Source: Deltaproteobacteria bacterium (GTDB lineage Bacteria > Desulfobacterota > Dissulfuribacteria > Dissulfuribacterales > QOAL01). From it: DNA of 45,856 nt. How positions within the stretch are numbered: the first letter of the stretch is position 1; each line of letters begins with the position of its first letter. The notes beneath the pieces are model-generated. The model did no database searches. It was not told where the DNA came from and was given only the letters and a program-made list of their open reading frames with translations. Where the stretch lies: contig WGBG01000069.1 of NCBI GenBank assembly GCA_015494395.1, forward strand, positions 1 through 45,856, read 5' to 3'. Made by a program: the position numbers and the translations under genes. Of this stretch, positions 8,063 to 16,853 are shown piece after piece.

Positions 8063-9692
8063 CTTCAGTTCCCTCCGATTCCTCCTCAGCAGGTGCCATG
8101 CCAGGTATTTCCTCGCCCCTGAGGTTCATGGTGCGTGGTCCCTCACCCTCCATAATAAGGGCATTGGCCACAAGCTCGGATACGCCGGCAACCTGCATGT
8201 CCGGACACCAGTATTCCATTGAAGCAGGCAATACCGCCCTGTCAATTGCACATACATTGGCCAGCATGTTCACTCCGTACTTCTCATGGACATACTTGGC
8301 AGCATTAGCCCTTGGAAGTCCACCGCGAAGCCTGAGCTCCATATTCTCACCTGCATTCAGACCAGAACCACTGCCGCAGCAGAATGTCTGCTCGCGTATC
8401 GTATTTTCAGGCATTTCGTAGAAGTGGTTACATACGTTCTTGATAACGTAACGAGGTTCCTCAAACATTCCCATACCCCTGGACGGATTACAGGAATCGT
8501 GGAAGGTGACCTTGTAGTGATCATTTCTGCTCGGGTCCAGATTCAGCTTGCCGTGCTTGATAAGGTCAGCGGTGAACTCTGACATGTGGACCATCTTCAG
8601 AGACTTTGCATTTTCAAACTTGGTGCCTGTAATGGGGGATACAGGCTCCTCCATTGTGGGAACCGGTTTGTTGAATGTGTTCATGTACTGGTGAACAACG
8701 CGCCACATGTGACCGCACTCACCACCGAGAATCCACTTTACGCCAAGCCTTTCTGCCTCGTGATACATCTTGGCATTAAGCCTCTGAGCCATCTCAAGGG
8801 AGGTAAAGAAACCGAAGTTACCACCCTCACAGGCGTATGTGCTCCAGGTATAATCAAGGCCAATATGCTCAAAAATCATGAGGTAGCCCATAAGGGTATA
8901 GATACCTGGCTCAGCAAATACGTCACCAGACGGGGTAATAAAGAGTATCTCGGCCCCCTTTCTGTTAAAGGATGGCTCGATCTTGACGCCTACATACTCC
9001 TCAATGTCCATAAGGAGGAATTCGATATTCTGTACGAATGTATGGGGCAGGAGACCAAGGTGGTTACCGGTCTCGTAACAGTTTGCCACAGGCTCCTGAA
9101 TCCAGTTAATGTTAAGGCCCAGGAGGTTCAGAAGCTCGCGGCCAATAATGGTGATCTCCGCAGTATCTATGCCATAGGGACAGAAGAGAGAGCAACGGCG
9201 GCACTCTGTACACTGGAACATGTATGACCAAATTTCCTTGAGTACATCTTCCGTGAGCTTGCGTCCACCAGCCAGGCGTCCCAATATCTGCCCGGCTTTG
9301 GTGAACTCTCCACGGTAAACCGACCTTATCAGCTCACCCCTGACAACAGGCATGTTCTTGGGGTCACCGGACCCCAGGAAGAAGTGACACTTGTCAGCGC
9401 ATGCACCACAACGGACACATATATCCATGAAGATCTTGAAGGTACGATGCTTGTCCAGCCTCTCCCGCATTCCTTCCAGGAAGGTTTCCTTCCAACCTTC
9501 CGGAAGGTTCCAGTCCTCGTCAAGCGGGTTCCATTCGTGGGGATTGGGCATGCCCACAATCTCCAGCTTTTCCGGCTTGGCAGGATAACAGTATATACCC
9601 GGTTTAATCTCTACCGGGATATCCATCCAGTCCTGTGTGGGAGGACTGAGATCTATCCGCAGCATTTCTTGAGGTGTTAATTCCTTTGCCAT
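8055..9692 (-). CDS. dsrK: DsrK, HdrD-like catalytic iron-sulfur subunit of DsrMKJOP
   Basis: A 545-residue cytoplasmic iron-sulfur protein related to heterodisulfide reductase HdrD. Two [4Fe-4S] blocks are CVRCGACADKC (residues 92-102) and CTECRRCSLFCPYG (161-174). A single CCG-type site follows, with HDSCNPSRG (399-407) and FCCGSGSGLNAG (438-449), the binding site of the special [4Fe-4S] cluster in HdrB/HdrD-type enzymes. It is thought to reduce the DsrC trisulfide with electrons from DsrM. It follows dsrM after 11 bases, with a ribosome site inside the end of dsrM, and overlaps dsrJ by 8 bases. The length is normal. Confidence 0.95.
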   Translation of the reverse strand: MAKELTPQEMLRIDLSPPTQDWMDIPVEIKPGIYCYPAKPEKLEIVGMPNPHEWNPLDEDWNLPEGWKETFLEGMRERLDKHRTFKIFMDICVRCGACADKCHFFLGSGDPKNMPVVRGELIRSVYRGEFTKAGQILGRLAGGRKLTEDVLKEIWSYMFQCTECRRCSLFCPYGIDTAEITIIGRELLNLLGLNINWIQEPVANCYETGNHLGLLPHTFVQNIEFLLMDIEEYVGVKIEPSFNRKGAEILFITPSGDVFAEPGIYTLMGYLMIFEHIGLDYTWSTYACEGGNFGFFTSLEMAQRLNAKMYHEAERLGVKWILGGECGHMWRVVHQYMNTFNKPVPTMEEPVSPITGTKFENAKSLKMVHMSEFTADLIKHGKLNLDPSRNDHYKVTFHDSCNPSRGMGMFEEPRYVIKNVCNHFYEMPENTIREQTFCCGSGSGLNAGENMELRLRGGLPRANAAKYVHEKYGVNMLANVCAIDRAVLPASMEYWCPDMQVAGVSELVANALIMEGEGPRTMNLRGEEIPGMAPAEEESEGTEDV

Positions 9693-9703
9693 GATATCAA
9701 TCC

Positions 9704-10693
9704 TTACTCCCTTTCAAGTGGTAAGCCAGCTTCTTTCATAAGATCCCTGTACATATCCTCGTATTCCGCATATGTGTGGAATTTAGGCGGTGTCCACCAG
9801 GGATTCTCATGACGCTCCATCCTGTTGGTGTTGGCCAGGTTCCTTGTGGGGCTCATGAATACGCCGCCCATGTGCATGAGCTTGCTGAACGGGAAGTAAG
9901 CAAACAGGGTGCTCACAAGTGCCACATGCACAAAGAAGATGGAACCTATGTTGTCAGGAACTGTGGGATGCAGGCTGGCCAGCCCGTTTGCAAGCTGTTT
10001 AACCGAGACGATATCCACCCTGAACACAAACCTCATAAGCAGACCGGTAATCCCGATACCGAGAAGCAGGAAGAGCGGGAAGTAGTCTGCAGGAAGGGAA
10101 ATAAACCTGACTTTGGAGAGAAACAGACGGCGGCAGAGCAGTGCAGTTACAGCACCGACAAAGAGAAGGTCTGTCAGGTAGATTGGCGGAATTCCTATCT
10201 GGAACATTCCGTCAACTGCATCCAGTGTCTCTACAAAGCCTGGAATCGGATGAACAAAGAGCCTCAGATGTCTCAAGGCTATAATAAGGAACGCATAGTG
10301 GAAGCCTATGGCAAAGAGCCATAGCCACTTTGAGGGGCTGTAGTAAAGGTAGCCTGATCTCAGGTCTGCCCTTGTGTTCCTGAAAAGTGAACGGAAACAG
10401 AACACCTCCAGGAACATGCGCCCGATTACGCCGGCTGTCGTGCTGGGGTTATCCAGCTTGGCCGACTTGATCCAAGGAAGACTGACTTCCTGTCCTGCGG
10501 TAGTAGGAATTCGGAATGGTACTGGTGATTTGGCCCAGTCCACCACCTTTCTGCAGAATCCGACCAGGAATACTGCAAAGGCAGCGTAAGGTACCAGAAC
10601 CCCGAAGATGGGTTGAAGGCCTGATATTGAGCCTCCTATCCATGCTACTACCATAATCGCCAAAACTGCACCTAGGGATACAATGATGCCCAT
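9704..10693 (-). CDS. dsrM: DsrM, NarI-like cytochrome b subunit of DsrMKJOP
   Basis: A 329-residue integral membrane protein related to NarI and HdrE, with about six hydrophobic segments. His residues suitable for heme b are present, for example in FHYAFLIIALRHLRLFVHP and FFVHVALVSTLFAYFPFSKLMHMGG. It oxidises menaquinol and passes electrons to DsrK across the membrane. The C-terminal FMSPTRNLANTNRMERHENPW is characteristic. It is the first dsr gene of the minus-strand operon, 15 bases after the RsbRD-type gene, with GAGG shortly before its ATG. Confidence 0.94.
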   Translation of the reverse strand: MGIIVSLGAVLAIMVVAWIGGSISGLQPIFGVLVPYAAFAVFLVGFCRKVVDWAKSPVPFRIPTTAGQEVSLPWIKSAKLDNPSTTAGVIGRMFLEVFCFRSLFRNTRADLRSGYLYYSPSKWLWLFAIGFHYAFLIIALRHLRLFVHPIPGFVETLDAVDGMFQIGIPPIYLTDLLFVGAVTALLCRRLFLSKVRFISLPADYFPLFLLLGIGITGLLMRFVFRVDIVSVKQLANGLASLHPTVPDNIGSIFFVHVALVSTLFAYFPFSKLMHMGGVFMSPTRNLANTNRMERHENPWWTPPKFHTYAEYEDMYRDLMKEAGLPLERE

Positions 10694-10709
10694 TACCTCA
10701 CACCTCGCT

Positions 10710-11288
10710 TCAGTTTAGACTTGGGTTCTTGCCACACTTCATTTTCTCCAGGTGCTTCTTGCCACGCCTGAGCATGTAAGAAGCACACATGCCCCCTGAA
10801 AGCACAAAGGGCCGTTGTGTAATATCATTATGTCTGACTTCCCAAACCCTCTCCCTGCACCTCATGAAGACATCAAACGCTGCCATAACAGCGTTATCAA
10901 TCCTGCTCTCCAGGGCAAGATATTCCCTGTACAGCCCCTGTTCTTCAATGGTCTCAAGAAGTTCCTCCCGCATTATGTCCTTCAGAAAAGAGACCACTGC
11001 CACAGCAGCCGTAGGAGTGAAATCCTGCACTGCACGGACGCGGATAAGGTAGTCCAGACATTTATATAGGTTGTCAGAATCGTGGCCAGAGATAATTTCG
11101 TCATAAAGCGGCCACACACTTTGCTGAATTGAAGCGCCTATGGGATTGGCAAACTCGTTCTTTTCCTCTTTGAGAAAGTTTGCTGTCTCGTCAGGATAGG
11201 TGTGGTGAATTCTCCTGATCCACTCCTCAACGATCTTGCCCTTTTTCTGCTCAAGCAGTTCTGTAAGTTTCTTTTCTCCGCTCCCCAC
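10710..11288 (-). CDS. RsbRD N-terminal-domain protein upstream of dsrM
   Basis: A 192-residue helical protein resembling the RsbRD N-terminal (globin-like sensor) domain: LLEQKKGKIVEEWIRRIHHTYP at the start, then NPIGASIQQSVWPLYDEI and FTPTAAVAVVSFLKDIMREEL. Proteins of this type are often found directly upstream of dsrM in sulfate reducers; a role in regulation or sensing is assumed, not proven. The frame is open to 11426, but I place the start at the GTG at 11286-11288 because AGGAGGAG ends just upstream and the first ~46 residues of the longer reading do not match the domain and would begin at TTG. It is the first gene of the dsrMKJOP operon. Confidence 0.8.
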   Translation of the reverse strand: MGSGEKKLTELLEQKKGKIVEEWIRRIHHTYPDETANFLKEEKNEFANPIGASIQQSVWPLYDEIISGHDSDNLYKCLDYLIRVRAVQDFTPTAAVAVVSFLKDIMREELLETIEEQGLYREYLALESRIDNAVMAAFDVFMRCRERVWEVRHNDITQRPFVLSGGMCASYMLRRGKKHLEKMKCGKNPSLN

Positions 11289-11663
11289 GGACTCCTCCTG
11301 TGAAAACCCTGCACGCTTTACAGCATCCAGGGTGAATTCTCTGAAAGGCACACCCTTGAGATGACAACCACACTGTTCCCCAGCTTCTGCCAGAATGAAA
11401 TACAGGCAGGCAGGTGCTGAAAACAAGCCATAACCAGGCTTTCATATCCGTCAGTCATCAGGCAGGACATGAGACTCCTGCTTATATGAATGGCCATTCA
11501 GAGCTTTCTATGTATAGATTACTTGTGTGCACCTGTCAAGATACTTATGGCTGTGGCAAACCCTGATAACAAATCACTGTGAAAACCCAGCATGAAGGTG
11601 TAATATCCCTATGAACCAGACATTTGATTATGAACCAACCTTCATTGAACGCTATCAGTTATC
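11289..11663. other. Divergent intergenic region between dsrMKJOP operon and radical SAM gene
   Basis: About 375 bases that must hold the promoters of both the dsrMKJOP operon (minus) and the B12/radical SAM gene (plus). I could not identify clear -35/-10 or -24/-12 boxes. A block at 11590-11618 (AGCATGAAGG, 8 bases, CCCTAT) resembles one upstream of nagZ. No foldback repeat is present here. Confidence 0.4.
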
Positions 11664-13346
11664 ATGCGAATATTTTTAATAAATCCCTATTGCCTTGACC
11701 AACGGGTCGTAGATTATGACATCAAGGTGGTGCCCATAGGGCTCTACTATATCGGCGCGCTGCTGAAGGAGCTTGGCCATGACTGCGCCATCCTTAACTG
11801 GCACGACATAAACGCCAGGCCCCATGAAATCAGGGAGATGTTCCTTCAACACAGGCCTGACCTTGTGGGCATTTCCATAATGCATGCCAACCGGTGGGGC
11901 GGGATAGAAATAGCCCGGATAGCCAAGGAGCTTCTTCCTGATACCCCGGTGGTTTTCGGAGGCCCAGGGGCAACTTTTCTCTACCGTCATCTCATGGAAC
12001 ACTTCCCTGAAATAGACTACATAATCAGGGGAGAAGGCGAAGTCACCTTTACACAACTACTTGATTTTATAACAAATCCCTATTCCCGGAATATTGAATC
12101 AATAAACGGACTTGTTTACAGAGATGAAAACAAAATTCTGAGCACCCCGTCTAGGGAATTTATTGAAGATATAGACACCCTGCCAAACCCTGCCAGGCAC
12201 TTCACCTTTCAGCACGTGGTATCTTCCCGGGGCTGCCCCTGGAACTGCACCTTCTGCGGCTCCCCTGCCTTCTGGAAGAGGAAGGTAAGGTTCCACTCAC
12301 CTGACTATTTCGTTGACCAGCTGGAGTTACTGAACCGGAAAGGGGTCAACCATTTTTATGTTTCTGATGACACATTTACTGTAAAGGAGGATCGGGTTGT
12401 TGAGATATGCCGCAAGATTATTGATCGGGAGATTGACATAACATGGGTTGCCATCTCCAGGGTAAACTGCATAACAGAAAAGATGCTCTACTGGATGAGG
12501 CGTGCCGGGTGTCTCCAGATAAGCTTCGGAGTGGAAAGCGGATCTCAAAAGATAAGGGCAATCTACAACAAGAAGATAAAGGACCAGGATGCTGAACGGG
12601 CGTTCAGCCTCTGTACCGCCTATGGCATACTTCCAAGGGCTTACTTTATCTATGGCGCCCCGGGAGAAACCAGAAAGACCATAAGGGCATCCATAAAACT
12701 CATGGACAGAATCAGGCCCCTTAGCGCCATCTTCTACATCCTTGACCTGTTCCCTGGAACTGCTCTCTACAATACATGGAGGAAGGCAGCATCCTTAAGC
12801 GATGATATCTGGCTAAAGCGAATCGAAGATATAATGTATTTTGAGACTGATCCCAAAATCTCAAAGGAAGACGTGCTCACCTTTGGACGCATGTTAAGAA
12901 GTGCCTGGCACAGGGGCCTGCCCCAGTATGCAAGAGAAATAAAACCGGTTGACATTACAGCACTCTACCCGTTTCATGCCGATTTTCTTGCAAGGCTAGG
13001 TATGACATTTGCTTTTGGCGATTATGCTGCAAACCCGGAGATTCCGCAAAAGGAACAGACAGCAGAGTACCTTTTCAATAAGGCACTTGAATATGCCCCG
13101 GACAGCAAGGCGTACCTTGGACTTGGAGTAATCCGCCAGAAGCAGAGGGATTTTACAGGTTCGGTTGATATACTGCAGGAGGGCGCAAGGCACTATCCAG
13201 ACAATCCCCAGATTCACTCGTGCATGGGGATAAGCCTAATGAACCTCTCAAGATTTGAAGAGGCACTGGATATTTTAAGCAAGTTTCCCGATGACCAGCA
13301 GTGCAACAACTATGCTGCAGAATGCAGGCGCATGCTTGGAAGATAA
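11664..13346 (+). CDS. B12-binding-domain radical SAM protein with C-terminal TPR
   Basis: A 560-residue protein. Residues 1-145 form a cobalamin-binding-type Rossmann domain (RPDLVGISIMHANRWGG, VVFGGPGATF, DYIIRGEGEVTF). The radical SAM core starts with CPWNCTFC (C191, C195, C198), followed by FGVESGSQKIR and PRAYFIYGAPGETRKT. From about 430 to the end are TPR-like units (AYLGLGVIRQKQRDFTGSVD, DNPQIHSCMGISLMNLSRFEEALD). Members modify or methylate diverse substrates; the substrate here cannot be read. It faces away from the dsrMKJOP operon and is followed 34 bases later by the CbiA/DsrN-type gene, so the two are probably cotranscribed, which hints at a corrinoid or siroheme link. Confidence 0.85.
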   Translation: MRIFLINPYCLDQRVVDYDIKVVPIGLYYIGALLKELGHDCAILNWHDINARPHEIREMFLQHRPDLVGISIMHANRWGGIEIARIAKELLPDTPVVFGGPGATFLYRHLMEHFPEIDYIIRGEGEVTFTQLLDFITNPYSRNIESINGLVYRDENKILSTPSREFIEDIDTLPNPARHFTFQHVVSSRGCPWNCTFCGSPAFWKRKVRFHSPDYFVDQLELLNRKGVNHFYVSDDTFTVKEDRVVEICRKIIDREIDITWVAISRVNCITEKMLYWMRRAGCLQISFGVESGSQKIRAIYNKKIKDQDAERAFSLCTAYGILPRAYFIYGAPGETRKTIRASIKLMDRIRPLSAIFYILDLFPGTALYNTWRKAASLSDDIWLKRIEDIMYFETDPKISKEDVLTFGRMLRSAWHRGLPQYAREIKPVDITALYPFHADFLARLGMTFAFGDYAANPEIPQKEQTAEYLFNKALEYAPDSKAYLGLGVIRQKQRDFTGSVDILQEGARHYPDNPQIHSCMGISLMNLSRFEEALDILSKFPDDQQCNNYAAECRRMLGR

Positions 13347-13380
13347 TTTTTCATAACGAGTCAGTCTAGAGCAACAGGAC

Positions 13381-14853
13381 ATGGAAACCAGTAATCCTGA
13401 GACAAAATTTCAGCGAAGACGCCCGGGCATCATGATAGCTGCGGTCAAGGGCGGTGCTGGAAAGACAATCGCAACCCTGGGTCTAATCCGGGCACTTACC
13501 CTGGAAAACAGAACCGTTGTGCCCTTCAAAAAAGGGCCGGACTACATTGATGCCCGCTGGATGGCAATGGCTGCCCGACACCACTGTTATAACCTTGACC
13601 CGTATCTCATGGACAGGGGGATAATAGAGGCATCTTTTATGAAAAGGGAGCCTGAAGGCTCCATCAGCATCGTTGAGGGCAACCGGGGACTCCATGACGG
13701 GGTTGACATTCACGGAAGCTGCAGCACGGCAGAACTTGCCAAGTGGCTGTACCTCCCTGTGCTTCTGGTGATTGACTGTACCAAGGTCACAAGGACAACA
13801 GCAGCAGTGGTTGCAGGGTGTGCAGGTTTTGATCCTGACGTAAGGATAGCAGGTGTTATACTGAATCACATAGCAAGGCCAAGACATGAAGATATAATCA
13901 CAAGAAGCATTGAATATTACACAGACATTCCTGTTATTGGTGCTATTTACCGCATGAAACAGGATCCGCTCCCCATGCGGCATCTGGGTCTGACCCCTGC
14001 AGATGAACATTCCAGGGTCGCTGAGCTTCTTGATAATCTTGCCGCTAAGGTCAGGGACTCACTTGACATTGAACGTATAATGGGAATTGCTGCAGAAGGC
14101 ATTAAAGGCCCTGACATTTCCCAAATTTCTGCCTCAAAGGAAAAGTTGACAGATACCACAAAGGAAGCAGACTCCCGGCCTGAAAAGCCCTGCGTTGGCA
14201 TAATACGGGACAGCGCCTTTCAATTCTACTATCCGGAAAACCTGGAAGCCATTGAGAGGGCAGGCGCAAGGCTCATCTTCCTTGACTCCACATCAGATTC
14301 TTTTGTCCCTGATGAAGTAGATGCCATCTATATTGGGGGGGGATTTCCTGAAACACAGGCGGAACGCCTGGCAAATAATGAAGGCTTTCGAACTTCACTG
14401 CGCAGGCGGGCTGAGGCAGGGCTGCCGGTTTATGCTGAATGCGGTGGGTTAATGTATCTTGGTAAGAATATTATATGGCAGGGCAGAACCTGGCCCATGA
14501 CCGGTATCATTGACTGGAATTTCAGGGTACAGCCAAAGCCTGCAGGACACGGCTACACAATACTGGAAGTAACAGAAGATAACGCTTTTTTCAGTGCCGG
14601 AACAACTCTTAAAGGGCATGAATTCCACTACTCTGTGCCAGAGCGGCCAGACGCTGCGGCTGAAGACCAACAAGAGGAAAAGTTTACGTGCATGGTGAAG
14701 CGCGGGCATGGATTTCAGCACCGCCTTGAAGGAATAGCAGTGCGAAATGTTTTCGGCACCTATACCCATATTCACGCACTTGGCAACGAAAGATGGGGGG
14801 AAAACATGGTAAATGCAGCCCGTGCCTTCAGGTCTGTGCAAAATAATGAATAA
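13381..14853 (+). CDS. cbiA: Cobyrinate a,c-diamide synthase family (CbiA/DsrN)
   Basis: A 490-residue glutamine-dependent amidase. The N-terminal P-loop is AVKGGAGKTI (21-30), followed by FKKGPDYIDARWM and EGNRGLHDGVD, hallmarks of CbiA. The C-terminal glutaminase domain has IYIGGGFPETQAERLA and AECGGLMYLG, with nucleophile Cys at about residue 354. CbiA uses ATP and glutamine to amidate the a and c acetate groups of cobyrinate; the homologue in dsr loci, DsrN, is proposed to amidate siroheme to the form found in Dsr. With dsrBD and dsrMKJOP nearby, either role or both is possible. A ~65-residue spacer (GIAAEGIKGPDISQISAS...) separates the domains. Confidence 0.9.
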   Translation: METSNPETKFQRRRPGIMIAAVKGGAGKTIATLGLIRALTLENRTVVPFKKGPDYIDARWMAMAARHHCYNLDPYLMDRGIIEASFMKREPEGSISIVEGNRGLHDGVDIHGSCSTAELAKWLYLPVLLVIDCTKVTRTTAAVVAGCAGFDPDVRIAGVILNHIARPRHEDIITRSIEYYTDIPVIGAIYRMKQDPLPMRHLGLTPADEHSRVAELLDNLAAKVRDSLDIERIMGIAAEGIKGPDISQISASKEKLTDTTKEADSRPEKPCVGIIRDSAFQFYYPENLEAIERAGARLIFLDSTSDSFVPDEVDAIYIGGGFPETQAERLANNEGFRTSLRRRAEAGLPVYAECGGLMYLGKNIIWQGRTWPMTGIIDWNFRVQPKPAGHGYTILEVTEDNAFFSAGTTLKGHEFHYSVPERPDAAAEDQQEEKFTCMVKRGHGFQHRLEGIAVRNVFGTYTHIHALGNERWGENMVNAARAFRSVQNNE

Positions 14854-14958
14854 CCATTCAAAAAACAGGTTGACAACCCGCCGTGTTCTGGTCTATATGA
14901 GTTTACTGTTTATTTGCTCTAATTGGCCTCACGGCTAAAATAACCAAGGAGGAAAGCC

Positions 14959-15144
14959 ATGTTTCAGATCACAATCGATTTTGACAAGTGCCAGGGCGAC
15001 GAGGAATGCGTAAACGCATGTCCCGCAGAGGTTTATGACTTTGAGGATGACAAGCCCGTTATCGCCAGGCCAGATGACTGTCTGGGCTGCGAAACCTGTG
15101 TAGAGGTTTGCCCTGTAGGCGCAATCACAGTAGAAGAAGTCTAA
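14959..15144 (+). CDS. Two-cluster ferredoxin with Asp in place of one cluster Cys
   Basis: A 61-residue ferredoxin. The second cluster motif is complete (CLGCETCVEVCP, C41, C44, C47, C51). In the first motif, CQGDEECVNACP, the second Cys is replaced by Asp (C11, D14, C17, C21). The same CxxDxxC change is known in Pyrococcus furiosus ferredoxin and in Desulfovibrio africanus ferredoxin III, where it allows a [3Fe-4S]/[4Fe-4S] switch. GGAGG lies 9 bases before the ATG (AAGGAGGAAAGCC). It has its own terminator and sits 105 bases after the CbiA/DsrN-type gene. It is a plausible low-potential electron carrier for sulfur metabolism; the partner is not shown. Confidence 0.93.
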   Translation: MFQITIDFDKCQGDEECVNACPAEVYDFEDDKPVIARPDDCLGCETCVEVCPVGAITVEEV

Positions 15145-15166
15145 GACTTCCTGATTGCGGCTCAAG

Positions 15167-15201
15167 AGGGGAGCCGGCATTTTGCCGGCTCCCCTTTTTT
15201 T
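15167..15201 (+). terminator. Intrinsic terminator after ferredoxin
   Basis: A 13-bp perfect stem (15167-15179 with 15183-15195, AGGGGAGCCGGCA) has a 3-base loop and is followed by T7. It lies 22 bases after the ferredoxin stop. Confidence 0.93.
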
Positions 15202-15413
15202 GTGCCAGACTGCCTTGAGGATTTCAACAGCAATCACTCAATCCAGGAACCTGCAAAAGCGTCAAAAAAATGTCACAAATTCATTGACAGACCACCACCA
15301 CTTAATTATTTTACCTGTGACATGGCAGATGATTGCTTTAATTTCTGCCAATACAAACCTGGTTCATTAAAATCCCTGGGCTTTTAATCCGCAGGGCACT
15401 TCCTGGAAAACCG

Positions 15414-16853
15414 ATGCGAAACGAAACTGTCCTAGTCGTCGATGATGTCCCTGATATAAGGACAACCATGAGTGAAATCCTCAAATACAAGGGTTTCGCT
15501 GTGGATCAGGCCACAGACGGCCAGGAAGCCATCGAACTCATAAATACCCGTTTTTACGATATTGTACTAACAGATATTGCCATGCCAAGAAAGAATGGCA
15601 TGGAGGTGTTGAAGTACATCAAAAACAACAGCCCTGACACCATCTGTATAATGATAACGGGTTTCGGCTCTATTGAAGGGGCTGTTGAAGCCCTTCGGAT
15701 GGGTGCATTTGACTATCTCAGCAAGCCCATCAAACCAAGCGAAGTTGTAGTCATAATAGAAAAAGCCCTTGAGGTAAGGGACCTTAAAAGAGAAAACAAA
15801 TCTCTACGGGAAGAGCTTCAGAACAGATACAGCTATGATCGTATAGTCGGGCAGAGTGAATCCATAAAAAAGGTATTCAAGCTTGTTGACAAGGTTGCCC
15901 ACACAGACAGTACCGTTCTTATTACCGGAGAGAGCGGCACAGGCAAGGAACTGATTGCCCATGCCATTCATTATGCAAGCGGCAGGAAAACCAAGCCTTT
16001 TGTACCAATAAACTGTGCGGCAATTCCTGAAGAGCTCCTTGAAAGTGAACTTTTCGGGCATGAAAAAGGGGCATTTACCCACGCAATCCGCACACGAATA
16101 GGTCGTTTTGAGCTTGCCAACAAGGGCACCATATTCCTGGATGAAATTGGGGAGATGAGCCCATCCCTTCAGGTGAAACTGCTGAGAGTTCTGCAGGAAC
16201 GCTGCTTTGAGCGTGTTGGCGGCGTCAAAACCATCAATGTTGACATCCGGGTGGTGGCGGCCACCAACATTGACCTTGAAGAGGCAGTCAACAAGGGGAC
16301 ATTCAGGGAGGACCTCTATTACAGGCTTAATGTCATACCAATTCACCTCCCTCCGCTAAGAGAGCGCAAGGGTGATATTCCGCTCCTGGTAAACCACTTC
16401 CTGAAAAAATTCTCAAAGGGCACTGATGTAAAATCCATTGATGAAAATGCCCTGATGATGCTTGAATCTTACGACTGGCCAGGCAATGTCAGGGAGCTTG
16501 AGAACATTGTGGAACGCCTAGTAATACTTGCAAATGGCCCAACCATTACCATAGCAGACATACCTGAAACCATTCTGAGGAAATCAGGGCATGTTCCAAT
16601 CCCAAAATCTTCTGAACCACCTGCGATACTGCCTGAAGATGGCCTTTCCCTCAGTGAAGCAGTTGAACAGTTTGAAAAGACGCTTATCCTTCAGGCACTT
16701 GAAAGGACCAACGGGGTTAAAAATCGCGCGGCAAAACTCTTGAAGATGAACAGGACCACACTGATTGAAAAGATGAAAAAGATGAAACTCATGAAACCCC
16801 GGGCTGCAATCAAAAAGGCAAAGGCCAAGGAAACAGGAGGAGCCGCTGCATAA
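15414..16853 (+). CDS. Sigma-54-dependent response regulator (REC-AAA-Fis, NtrC family)
   Basis: A 479-residue regulator. The receiver domain has the acid pocket D10-D11, phosphoacceptor D54 (VLTDIAMP) and K104 (SKPIKP). The AAA+ domain has Walker A GESGTGKE (172-179), Walker B FLDEIGEM (241-248) and the arginine-finger region near [14 protein letters not shown]. The sigma-54 contact loop, normally GAFTGA, reads GAFTHA (219-224). A Fis-type helix-turn-helix ([22 protein letters not shown]) and a Lys/Ala-rich tail end the protein. No histidine kinase gene lies nearby, so it is an orphan regulator. The stop TAA shares its last base with the ATG of the next gene, so the two are cotranscribed and coupled. 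Confidence 0.92.
   Translation: MRNETVLVVDDVPDIRTTMSEILKYKGFAVDQATDGQEAIELINTRFYDIVLTDIAMPRKNGMEVLKYIKNNSPDTICIMITGFGSIEGAVEALRMGAFDYLSKPIKPSEVVVIIEKALEVRDLKRENKSLREELQNRYSYDRIVGQSESIKKVFKLVDKVAHTDSTVLITGESGTGKELIAHAIHYASGRKTKPFVPINCAAIPEELLESELFGHEKGAFTHAIRTRIGRFELANKGTIFLDEIGEMSPSLQVKLLRVLQERCFERVGGVKTINVDIRVVAATNIDLEEAVNKGTFREDLYYRLNVIPIHLPPLRERKGDIPLLVNHFLKKFSKGTDVKSIDENALMMLESYDWPGNVRELENIVERLVILANGPTITIADIPETILRKSGHVPIPKSSEPPAILPEDGLSLSEAVEQFEKTLILQALERTNGVKNRAAKLLKMNRTTLIEKMKKMKLMKPRAAIKKAKAKETGGAAA

Noticed and set aside
11289-11426. 46-residue N-terminal extension of the RsbRD-type protein
   Set aside because: It would start at TTG without a ribosome site, while GTG 11288 has a strong AGGAGGAG; the extra residues do not look like the domain.
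15323-15336. TGGCAG...TTGC resembling a sigma-54 promoter before the response regulator
   Set aside because: The GG-to-GC spacing is 9 bases where sigma-54 promoters need 10, so I do not call it.
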